Source: JASFQI01 sp050115555 (GTDB lineage Bacteria; Desulfobacterota; DSM-4660; Desulfatiglandales; HGW-15). Taken from it: a stretch of 16,750 bases of DNA. The stretch lies in the NCBI GenBank assembly GCA_050115555.1, contig JASFQI010000076.1:1-16750 (forward strand), given 5' to 3'. The first letter of the stretch is position 1. The number at the start of each line of letters is the position of its first letter. The notes under the pieces are model-generated. The model was given only the letters and a program-made list of their open reading frames with translations, was not told the DNA's origin and did no database searches. The position numbers and the translations under genes were made by a program. Positions 1 through 6,593 of the stretch are shown piece after piece.

Positions 1-294
1 GGTGGACTGACTCGCATGGAGGAGCTTTATCGTCAGTTCATCGAGACCAGCGGGGGCATATTCGAGTACCACGACGGCTATATGAACCGGGGCGTGAAAA
101 ACCTGGAGGACCGATTCAAACGTGCAGATATCGTGCTCTGCCCTGTGAACTGCAACAGCCATGCGGCCTGTTCGTTCGTAAAGAACATGGGGAAAAAGCA
201 CAACAAGCCGGTCCATTTTCTTTTCAGCTCGAGCCTGAACGCCGTATCCAAGGCATTGGCTCAAAACGGAGGAGAGCATGACATACAACATTGA
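1..294 (+). CDS. DUF2325 domain protein, C-terminal part (5' end outside window)
   Basis: The reading frame is open from base 1, so the gene starts upstream; the ATG at 16 is internal. The visible 97 residues carry the usual DUF2325 pattern: a Gly-Gly-Leu start of a strand, an acidic His-containing segment (E-Y-H-D-G), then the conserved A-D-I-V-L-C-P-V-N-C-N-S-H core with a further Cys five residues on, and a final K-P-V-H-F strand. The family function is not established; the Cys/His core suggests metal binding or a redox role. The stop overlaps the start of the next small gene by 17 nt, which indicates co-translation. Its position upstream of an iron-uptake operon suggests a metal-related role, but that is inference from context. 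Confidence 0.8.
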   Translation, partial: GGLTRMEELYRQFIETSGGIFEYHDGYMNRGVKNLEDRFKRADIVLCPVNCNSHAACSFVKNMGKKHNKPVHFLFSSSLNAVSKALAQNGGEHDIQH

Positions 295-382
295 TCACCC
301 GAGCGCACTCGAATGGCTCGCGTATATCGGAAGTGTCGCCGCCATGGCGATCCTATTCGTAAAAATTCTCGTTTCAGGATGA
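278..382 (+). CDS. 34-residue single-span membrane peptide
   Basis: ATG at 278 is preceded by a strong Shine-Dalgarno (GGAGGAG at about 268-275) lying inside the end of the DUF2325 gene. The 34-residue product has a short polar start (M-T-Y-N-I-D-H-P) and one hydrophobic helix at about residues 11-32, ending V-S-G. It is too short for most gene callers. The overlap with the DUF2325 gene and the good ribosome site support translation. No family is recognised; it may be a small membrane partner of a neighbouring protein. A chance ORF remains possible. Confidence 0.55.
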   Translation: MTYNIDHPSALEWLAYIGSVAAMAILFVKILVSG

Positions 383-421
383 CCCGAGCCACGAAACCTG
401 AACTCCCAGTGAGGAAAAAAC

Positions 422-814
422 ATGAACAATCAATTTTGGATCAAGTTCAAAGAGAGCAACGGCAATCTTCACATTCGACCCAAAGGGCCGTTGAACGGAA
501 GCTCCGCATGCGCTTTACTGCGCTTCCTCCACAACCACTATGAAGGCACGGGAAGGGTGTTCATCGAAACCCGTGACCTCGACGAGATCCATCCCTTCGG
601 TTGCCAGACGTTTCAAGGAAGACTCAACCGGAAACAGCTCCCCGCGGATCGAATCTACTTTAAAGGCGAGAAAGGGTTCAAGCTCGCCCCGGAAGGGAGC
701 CGGGTTTTGATCGTAAATGCGGAGAGGGCGCGCCAATGCAAGGGACCATGCAGGGAATGCACGCAAAGCGAGGTGCGTTCGCCGATGCTCCGGCTTGTGA
801 AAAAAAAGAATTGA
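422..814 (+). CDS. Small STAS-like protein with C-terminal Cys cluster
   Basis: This 130-residue protein starts at ATG 422 behind a GAGG ribosome site. Residues about 5-60 follow a STAS/anti-sigma-antagonist-like rhythm: a beta strand (F-W-I-K-F), a second strand (N-L-H-I-R-P-K-G), G-P-L-N-G-S-S leading into a helix, then the strand V-F-I-E-T with L-D-E-I-H-P. The C-terminal third contains C106, C110 and C113 (C-x3-C-x2-C), which could bind metal or a cluster. The exact family is not certain. It ends just where the next promoter begins (its stop codon lies inside the TTGACA box), so it closes the first transcription unit. Role unknown; proximity to the porin-feoAB genes hints at iron regulation. 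Confidence 0.65.
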   Translation: MNNQFWIKFKESNGNLHIRPKGPLNGSSACALLRFLHNHYEGTGRVFIETRDLDEIHPFGCQTFQGRLNRKQLPADRIYFKGEKGFKLAPEGSRVLIVNAERARQCKGPCRECTQSEVRSPMLRLVKKKN

Positions 815-838
815 CAAAAAAATTTTGGCAAGTATATT
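811..838 (+). promoter_or_regulatory. Sigma70-type promoter for the porin-feoAB operon
   Basis: A perfect -35 TTGACA at 811-816 is followed after 16 nt by TATATT at 833-838. It lies about 100 nt upstream of the porin start, in the only AT-rich stretch of this part. No convincing Fur box (GATAATGATAATCATTATC type) is seen between it and the gene. The -35 overlaps the stop codon of the upstream gene. Confidence 0.6.
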
Positions 839-937
839 CGGTCTTCCTTTTAAATTTAGTGGTTCCTTAAAACATGAACATTTTCTAATCTATTCCGCCG
901 GCTCCAATCCGCCGGTGCAGAAACCTGGGAGAAAAAC

Positions 938-2182
938 ATGAAAAAACTCTTTCAGCCCTTCCTGTATCTGACCATTGCAGGCTTCCTGCTTCCCGGCTCG
1001 GCCCTTGCGCAGGAGATGTCCAACTACGAATTGATGCAGGAAATCCGGGCCATGAAGGCCCGCGTTGAAACACTCGAAGCCTCGTTGCAACAGAAAAACC
1101 GGGAGGTGAAGGCCCTTCGTCAACAGGTCGCAGAAAAAAGCGGCGGCACCGATCAGGGTCTCGGGGAGCGTGTGAGCCGAATCGAGGAAAAAATGGAAGA
1201 GGAGGAAACGCTCCATGCCCTCGGCGAATGGGCCGATCGAATCCACCTGAGCGGTGCTGTGGAGGTGGAAGCGGCTTACGAGGACATGGATTTTGCGGAT
1301 CCCAATGTGGAGGACACGGATGCGAGCGACATCAGTCTGGCTACAGTGGAACTGGGAGTGGATGCGGATATCGCAGAGCACGTCCAGGGCCATGTCCTCT
1401 TTTTGTGGGAAGACGGTGCCGGCGGCGTAGATGTGGACGAAGGGTTCATTACCATTGACGGTAAAGACGTGGTGCCCCTTTACCTCAATGCGGGCAAGTT
1501 GTACGTCCCCTTCGGCTCATTCGAGAGCCACTTTGTGAGCGATCCCTTGACGCTGGAGATCGGCGAGACCAACGAACATGCCGTCCAGGTAGGCTTTGCC
1601 AACGACTGGATGGATCTGAGCGCTGCCGTTTACAACGGGGACGTGAATGAGATCAACGATCAGGATGACCACATCGACGGCTTTGTGGGAAGCGCGGTTC
1701 TCACCCTTCCTGAAGGCCTGGTTCCGGATCTCGGGCTGCGGGCCGGTGTTTCCTACATTTCGAACATTGCAGAAAGTGACGGGCTGGAAGGCGAGACCCC
1801 GGGGGTGCTCCGGGACGATGTAGGCGGCCTCGGCGCCTTTCTCAGCGCTTCCTACATGGAGCGGGTCTTCTTCGAGGCCGAGTACATCGCCGCACTGGAT
1901 TCCTTTGAGGCGGGGGAGCTGACGTTTGACAACGGACGCAGGGCCGAACCTCGCGCATGGAACCTTGAGCTGGCCTTCGCACCCATGGAGAAGCTCGAGC
2001 TCGGTGTGAGATACGAGGGCAGCGACGACATGAACGACTTCCTGCCGGAGACTCAGTTCGGCGGGGTAGTGAGCTATGAGGTGTTCAAGTACACGACCCT
2101 TTCCCTGGAATACCTTCACGGAACGTTTGAGAACGACGATGAAAGGGACCTTATCACTACCCAGTTCGCTATCGAGTTTTGA
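938..2182 (+). CDS. LbtU-family outer-membrane porin
   Basis: The 414-residue protein has a signal peptide (basic M-K-K start, hydrophobic core, cleavage after S-A-L-A near residue 24), a coiled coil at about 30-95 (heptad Leu/Ile with many Glu/Lys), and then a beta-barrel of alternating amphipathic strands ending in the terminal Phe typical of outer-membrane proteins (F-A-I-E-F). This layout, and segments such as A-G-K-L-Y-V-P-F-G-S-F-E-S-H with S-D-P-L-T-L-E-I-G-E, match LbtU, the Legionella siderophore-uptake porin that works without TonB. The substrate here is unknown; linkage to feoAB suggests an iron species. The barrel is strongly acidic (many Asp/Glu in loops), which suits attraction of cations. 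It is the first gene of the operon behind the promoter at 811. Confidence 0.85.
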   Translation: MKKLFQPFLYLTIAGFLLPGSALAQEMSNYELMQEIRAMKARVETLEASLQQKNREVKALRQQVAEKSGGTDQGLGERVSRIEEKMEEEETLHALGEWADRIHLSGAVEVEAAYEDMDFADPNVEDTDASDISLATVELGVDADIAEHVQGHVLFLWEDGAGGVDVDEGFITIDGKDVVPLYLNAGKLYVPFGSFESHFVSDPLTLEIGETNEHAVQVGFANDWMDLSAAVYNGDVNEINDQDDHIDGFVGSAVLTLPEGLVPDLGLRAGVSYISNIAESDGLEGETPGVLRDDVGGLGAFLSASYMERVFFEAEYIAALDSFEAGELTFDNGRRAEPRAWNLELAFAPMEKLELGVRYEGSDDMNDFLPETQFGGVVSYEVFKYTTLSLEYLHGTFENDDERDLITTQFAIEF

Positions 2183-2309
2183 TGCAAACGAAGGCGGCGC
2201 CGTGAAGATGCTCTGCCTCCACAAAAGCGGTTTCCGGGCCTCTCTTCACCGCCATTCCTATCTCAGTCTGTGCCCGTCAGACGACCTGCGAACGAAGGAG
2301 GAACAAGCC

Positions 2310-2534
2310 ATGACACTGGATCAATTGAAGCCCGGCAGTAAAGGCAGGGTCAAGCAACTCTCGACCAGAGACAAGCTGGGGCAGAGGCTTCTGGACATGG
2401 GCGTGTACCCGGGCCTGACGCTCAAGGTCGTGCGTAACGCTCCCCTAGAGGACCCCATGGAGGTGGAGCTGGACGGTTGTTTCGTCAGCCTGCGCCACAG
2501 CGAGGCCCGGTACATCGAGGTGGATGTTTCATGA
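2310..2534 (+). CDS. feoA: FeoA, ferrous iron transport accessory protein
   Basis: This 74-residue SH3-like protein is the typical length for FeoA. It starts at ATG 2310, placed by a strong AAGGAGG at 2295-2301. The start L-K-P-G-S-K-G-R-V, the central R-L-L-D-M-G-V-Y-P-G and the final basic/acidic strand (M-E-V-E-L-D-G) with S-L-R-H-S-E-A are family hallmarks. FeoA binds the cytoplasmic side of FeoB and affects its activity. Its stop overlaps the FeoB start (ATGA), so the two are translationally coupled. The 127 nt between the porin and feoA hold no clear terminator or promoter. Confidence 0.95.
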   Translation: MTLDQLKPGSKGRVKQLSTRDKLGQRLLDMGVYPGLTLKVVRNAPLEDPMEVELDGCFVSLRHSEARYIEVDVS

Positions 2535-5005
2535 AATCGAACCGCGAGCTCATCGCACTTGCCGGACAGCCCAACAGCGGAAAGTCCACCGTGTTCAACG
2601 CCCTCACCGGCGCAAGCCAGCACGTGGCCAACTATCCGGGCGTGACCGTGGACAGGATGACCGGCATCTTCAAGCACAACGGCAAGGCCTACGAGGTCGT
2701 AGACCTGCCGGGCACGTACAGCCTCACCTCCTATTCCCCGGAGGAACGGGTCTCCCGGGACTTCATTCTTCATGAAGGGCCGTCCGTGGTGATCAACGTC
2801 CTGGACGCCTCCAACCTGAAGCGGAGTCTTTACCTGACCTTTCAGCTGTCCGAGATGGAGACGCCGCTCGTCCTGGATCTCAACATGATGGACGTGGCCG
2901 AGAACCGGGACATCCGTATCGATCCACAAAAGTTGAGTAAACGTCTCGGCGTTCCTGTAGTGCCCACGATCATCAAGCGCGGAAAAGGGAAAAAGGACCT
3001 CATCGAGGCCCTTGCCGATGTGGCCAAATCGGGAAAAACGGTCCGGGCCGCCCATATCGACTATGGGAAGATGGAACCCTTTTTTCGGGAGATCGAGAGC
3101 AAGCTTTCGATCGCACCTGACCTTTGCGAGAGCTATCCGCCCCGCTGGCTCGCCATCAAGCTGATGGAAGGGGATCAGGGGGTCGAGGAGGTGATCCGAA
3201 AGCGTCATCCGGCCGAGGAACCCCTTCTCGAGTTCGTGGCAGCTCAAAGAGAGGCATTTGAGAGGCAGACGGAAGTATCCCCGGAGATGCACATCGCCCA
3301 GCGCCGCTATGGCGCGGCAGACGAGATCGTCCGGGCCTGTGTCGAGAGCCGGGCGGACAGGGACGTCCCCCTTTCCGACAAAATCGACCGGCTGGTCTGC
3401 CACAAGATCGCCGGACCGGCCATCCTGGTAGGCGTGATCTGGGCGCTCTACTACCTTTCCATCGTCCAGGGCTACAACGTGACGAATTACACCTGGCCTG
3501 TGCTCGCCAAGCTGCGAAGCCTGACCGAGGCCGTGACCCCGGCCCCGGGTTTCATCGAGATTCCTCTGATCCGGTCCTTCGCGCTCTGGTTCGTGGACAG
3601 CATCAACGCGCTCCTCAACTACATTCCCATCTTCTTCATCCTGTTCGGGCTGATCGCCATTTTGGAGGACAGCGGCTACATGCCCCGCATGGCCTTTATC
3701 ATGGATCGGCTCTTCAGCCGATTCGGCCTGCACGGGCAGTCGACCCTGCCCATGGTCCTGGGCGGGATTTACGTGGGCGGCTGTGCCGTACCGGGCGTCA
3801 TGTCCTGCAAGGGCATCCCGGATGAGCGTTCGCGACTGGCGACCATCCTGATCATTCCCATGCTCAACTGCCTGGCCAAGGTGCCGCTGTACGTGTTGAT
3901 GATCAACATCTACTTCGCGGATCACAAGGGCCTGGCCATGTTCTTTATCTCCACGATCAGCCTCCTGATGGTCCTTCCCGTGTCCAAGGTCCTGACCCTG
4001 ACCGTGCTCCGAAAAAAGGAGACCGCTCCTTTTGTGATGGAGATGCCGCCCTACCACATCCCGACCGTTCGGGGGGTGCTGAAGCGCGCCGTGGAGCGGG
4101 TCTGGCTGTTCATCAAGAAGATCACCACCATCGTGGCGGCCATAGCCGTGATCATCTTCGTGCTCTTGCAGTTCCCGGGGCTCAGTGAGGAAAGGGCGGC
4201 CCACTTTGAGAGCCAAAAGGAAAAGGCCTTGTCCGCCTTTTATAAAAAAATCCAGGGCACGCCCTATGCGGAACCGCTTCGAGACCAAAATCGGCTCATG
4301 GCCCTGGTCACCTACTGGGGCGACTACAACGACGCCCGTATGAGCATCAAAGACAAGGAGGCCATGGCGGCCGTGAATGAGCGGTTCCAGTCCCGGGACG
4401 AGGACCTCTTCGCCATCGTCAGTCCGGGGAGGGACCGGGAGGCCAAGAAGGTGAACCGGGCCTTCAAGAACCTCTCCAGGGCGCGGAAAGGGCTCCTGAG
4501 AGACATGAGAAAGGAGCGCATCAACAGCAGCTTTCTGGGGAAGCTCGGCCGCTGGCTGGAGCCCGCTACTCAGGCGGCCGGGTTCAACTGGCGGGTCAAC
4601 GTAGCTCTCCTGAGCGCCTTTGCAGCCAAGGAGAGCAGCGTGGCCACCCTGGGCGCCCTGTACCAGCGGGAAGAGGGGAAAGAGACGCTGGAAACCCGCA
4701 TGGCCCGGGAGGAAGAGGATTTTACGCCCCTCCACGCCCTGGCCCTGATGCTTTTCATGGTGCTCTATCCCCCGTGCCTGGCGACCACCATGGCCGTAAA
4801 AGTCCAGTCCGGCTCTATCAAATGGATGCTCTTCTCTATGGTCTACCCCATGGTCCTGGGACTGTTGGTGGCCGTTCTGGTCTTTTCCGGTGGAAGCGCC
4901 CTGGGGTTGTCCGGGCTTCAAGCCATGGTGGGGTTTTACGGCCTGGCCCTCGCCCTGACTGTCTTTATGGGATTTGTGAAAAATCAAAATGAGTACACTA
5001 AGTAG
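2531..5005 (+). CDS. feoB: FeoB, ferrous iron transporter GTPase-permease
   Basis: The 824-residue FeoB starts at ATG 2531 in the ATGA overlap with feoA. The N-terminal G domain is complete: G1 G-Q-P-N-S-G-K-S-T (residues 12-20), a G2 Thr near T39 in Y-P-G-V-T-V, G3 D58-L-P-G61, and G4 N118-M-M-D121. A helical GDI-like spacer follows to about residue 290, then the membrane part with two Gate regions. Gate 1 has G-C418-A-V-P-G and Gate 2 has M-L-N-C447-L-A-K-V-P, with Cys positions conserved as metal-path residues in the family. A long soluble charged insert (about 555-685) sits between membrane helices, as in other delta-proteobacterial FeoBs. It imports Fe2+ across the inner membrane. Confidence 0.97.
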   Translation: MKSNRELIALAGQPNSGKSTVFNALTGASQHVANYPGVTVDRMTGIFKHNGKAYEVVDLPGTYSLTSYSPEERVSRDFILHEGPSVVINVLDASNLKRSLYLTFQLSEMETPLVLDLNMMDVAENRDIRIDPQKLSKRLGVPVVPTIIKRGKGKKDLIEALADVAKSGKTVRAAHIDYGKMEPFFREIESKLSIAPDLCESYPPRWLAIKLMEGDQGVEEVIRKRHPAEEPLLEFVAAQREAFERQTEVSPEMHIAQRRYGAADEIVRACVESRADRDVPLSDKIDRLVCHKIAGPAILVGVIWALYYLSIVQGYNVTNYTWPVLAKLRSLTEAVTPAPGFIEIPLIRSFALWFVDSINALLNYIPIFFILFGLIAILEDSGYMPRMAFIMDRLFSRFGLHGQSTLPMVLGGIYVGGCAVPGVMSCKGIPDERSRLATILIIPMLNCLAKVPLYVLMINIYFADHKGLAMFFISTISLLMVLPVSKVLTLTVLRKKETAPFVMEMPPYHIPTVRGVLKRAVERVWLFIKKITTIVAAIAVIIFVLLQFPGLSEERAAHFESQKEKALSAFYKKIQGTPYAEPLRDQNRLMALVTYWGDYNDARMSIKDKEAMAAVNERFQSRDEDLFAIVSPGRDREAKKVNRAFKNLSRARKGLLRDMRKERINSSFLGKLGRWLEPATQAAGFNWRVNVALLSAFAAKESSVATLGALYQREEGKETLETRMAREEEDFTPLHALALMLFMVLYPPCLATTMAVKVQSGSIKWMLFSMVYPMVLGLLVAVLVFSGGSALGLSGLQAMVGFYGLALALTVFMGFVKNQNEYTK

Positions 5006-5021
5006 AAAGGAGATAGACATC

Positions 5022-5345
5022 ATGTTCAAACGACGAATCTTGGGACCCGCCATCCTGCTGGCACTGAGCCTCTTTCTCTGCGGTCAGGCGCTGGCCCACA
5101 CCCCGCTCTGTTCCTGCTACGACAACGGGGACGGTACCATCACCTGCGAAGGCGGCTTCTCGGACGGCTCCTCGGCCGCCGGCGTGCAGATGCGGGTGAA
5201 GGACAACGGAGGCAAGGTCGTGATCGAGGGAACCATGGATGAGTACAGCGAGTTCACCTTTGACAAGCCGTCCGGGGAGTACACGGTGGAGTTCGATGCC
5301 GGTGAAGGGCATCTCGTGGAAGTGGACGGAAAGGAAATCTTTTAA
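5022..5345 (+). CDS. Exported small Cys-containing beta protein
   Basis: The start at 5022 is fixed by AAAGGAGAT just upstream; a longer in-frame start at 4989 lies inside feoB and lacks a ribosome site. The 107-residue product has a signal peptide with likely cleavage after G-Q-A-L-A (residue 25), leaving a mature protein that begins His26-Thr-Pro-Leu-Cys-Ser-Cys. A third Cys (C42) follows in D-G-T-I-T-C-E-G-G-F-S-D-G. The rest is a small beta-sandwich of the carboxypeptidase-regulatory/transthyretin kind (A-G-V-Q-M-R-V-K, then E-Y-T-V-E-F-D-A-G-E-G). It sits between feoB and a DUF4198 gene; similar pairs occur with nickel/cobalt and iron uptake systems. A periplasmic metal-handling role is inferred. 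Confidence 0.7.
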   Translation: MFKRRILGPAILLALSLFLCGQALAHTPLCSCYDNGDGTITCEGGFSDGSSAAGVQMRVKDNGGKVVIEGTMDEYSEFTFDKPSGEYTVEFDAGEGHLVEVDGKEIF

Positions 5346-5360
5346 AGGAGGAATAGCCCG

Positions 5361-6161
5361 ATGAAGCATGCACTGATAATCGTTTCCGCACTGCTGGTTC
5401 TCTGCGCTGCAGCTCCCGCCATGGCGCACTTTCAGATGATCTACACCCCCGAAGCAGCCCTTGAGCGGGCGGCGGCCATCGACCTGAAACTGGTTTTCAC
5501 CCACCCGTTCGAGGCCGGCCACACCATGGACATGGGAAAGCCCGAGCAGTTCTTCGTGGTCCGCAAGGGAAAGAAAACCGACCTGATCGACACCCTGAAA
5601 CCCGTAACCTGGACCAGCCTGACCAACAGCGGCAAGGCCTATGAGACCTCTTACAAGCTGCGCGGCATGGGCGACAACGTTTTCTGCCTGGTGCCTGCAC
5701 CCTACTATGAGGAGGAGGAGGACTGCTACATCCAGCAGATCACCAAGGCGGTGATCAACACGGCCGGGTTCCCCACGGACTGGGACGCGGAGGTCGGCCT
5801 TCCAGCCGAGATCGTCCCCCTGGACAAACCCTATGCCCTGTGGACGGGCAACGTCTTTCGGGGCATCGTCAAAGGCGACGGCAAGCCCGTTCCCTACGCG
5901 GAGATCGAGGTGGAGTACCTCAACCACCCTCCTCTCATGGACAAAAACGCCTTTTCCAAGGAAGGCATGGTGGAGGCCCCCCAGGACGCCTTTGTCACCA
6001 TGACCATCAAGGCCAACGTGAACGGTGAGTTCTCCTTCGGCATTCCCAGGGCCGGGTGGTGGGGCTTCTGCGCCTTGGGTGCGGGTCCTGCCAAGGAACA
6101 CCAGGGGAAGGAGTTGTCCCAGGACGCGGTCATCTGGGTGCAGGCCGTGGACATGAAGTAG
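5361..6161 (+). CDS. DUF4198 periplasmic metal-associated protein
   Basis: The 266-residue protein begins at ATG 5361 behind AAAGGAGGAA. The signal peptide ends A-P-A-M-A (residue 22), so the mature form starts His23-Phe-Gln-Met, as in many DUF4198 proteins. Two beta domains follow: an N-terminal one with V-F-T-H-P-F-E-A-G-H and a C-terminal carboxypeptidase-regulatory-like one (V-K-G-D-G-K-P-V-P-Y-A-E-I-E-V-E-Y-L-N). DUF4198 proteins are typical partners of cobalt/nickel and other metal uptake systems. It is the last gene before a strong terminator, so it closes the porin-feoAB operon. The precise ligand is unknown. Confidence 0.8.
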   Translation: MKHALIIVSALLVLCAAAPAMAHFQMIYTPEAALERAAAIDLKLVFTHPFEAGHTMDMGKPEQFFVVRKGKKTDLIDTLKPVTWTSLTNSGKAYETSYKLRGMGDNVFCLVPAPYYEEEEDCYIQQITKAVINTAGFPTDWDAEVGLPAEIVPLDKPYALWTGNVFRGIVKGDGKPVPYAEIEVEYLNHPPLMDKNAFSKEGMVEAPQDAFVTMTIKANVNGEFSFGIPRAGWWGFCALGAGPAKEHQGKELSQDAVIWVQAVDMK

Positions 6162-6162
6162 G

Positions 6163-6278
6163 GACCTTTGCACCCCTCCCGCCCGAAGCCGCCCGCAGGT
6201 TCCATTCCAATCCTCCCTTGAACCCTGCGGGCGGTTTTTCGGGAGGGGCTCCGCTTTTCGGGGCCCACCGCAAAGGTC
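6163..6278. repeat. Three-tier nested inverted repeat around the operon terminator
   Basis: Three perfect arms are nested concentrically: GACCTTTGC (6163-6171) with GCAAAGGTC (6270-6278); CCCCTCCCG (6173-6181) with CGGGAGGGG (6240-6248); and CCGCCCGCAGG (6189-6199) with CCTGCGGGCGG (6224-6234). The inner arm is the rho-independent terminator. The outer two are not needed for termination and could form one long structured RNA of about 116 nt. Confidence 0.75.
6189..6240 (+). terminator. Rho-independent terminator after the feo operon
   Basis: An 11-bp perfect GC-rich stem (6189-6199 with 6224-6234) encloses a 24-nt loop and is followed at once by TTTTT (6235-6239). It begins 28 nt after the DUF4198 stop, as expected for the end of the operon. 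Confidence 0.85.
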
Positions 6279-6368
6279 ATCGGCCTCCTGGGCAATGTCC
6301 TCTGCTACACGGCCTGATCGCCGTAAACGGGATCGAAACACCGGCCTGACAGGAGAAGAGGAAGAACC

Positions 6369-6587
6369 ATGGAGACGCTGATCCTTGTTCTGATTGTGGC
6401 CCTGGCCGCAGGATTCCTCGCGCGATACCTGTGGCGATCTACGCAAAGCCAAACCCCCTGCTGCGGCGGGTGCAGCGCATGCCCGGCCGCGGCCTGTCAC
6501 GAGGGAAAGGAAAGGTCAGGGGAAGAGATCGCCCGAGGGGACGAAATGGACCTACCGACGGCCCCTTGCAAGGCGTGGGAGACCTGA
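6369..6587 (+). CDS. FeoB-associated Cys-rich membrane protein
   Basis: This 72-residue protein has one N-terminal membrane helix (about residues 3-21: L-I-L-V-L-I-V-A-L-A-A-G-F-L) followed by a cytoplasmic Cys cluster C31-C32-G-G-C35-S-A-C38 plus C43 and C67. This is the standard layout of the FeoB-associated Cys-rich membrane family, found beside feoB in many anaerobes. A GA-rich ribosome site precedes ATG 6369. It lies after the feo terminator and only 6 nt before the first ATPase gene, so it seems to belong to the downstream fez-like operon. Its role is not established; the Cys residues could bind Fe2+ or sense redox state. Confidence 0.85.
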   Translation: METLILVLIVALAAGFLARYLWRSTQSQTPCCGGCSACPAAACHEGKERSGEEIARGDEMDLPTAPCKAWET

Positions 6588-6593
6588 TCACGC

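Noticed and set aside
838..937. Fur box upstream of the porin
   Set aside because: No stretch comes close to the 19-bp Fur consensus.
2321..5053. 910-codon open frame on the minus strand opposite feoA-feoB
   Set aside because: It lies wholly antisense to well-supported genes, is low in recognisable domains, and is a typical GC-rich codon shadow.
4998..6500. 500-codon minus-strand frame opposite the two exported proteins
   Set aside because: It crosses the terminator and antisense genes and has shadow-like Gly/Arg/His composition.
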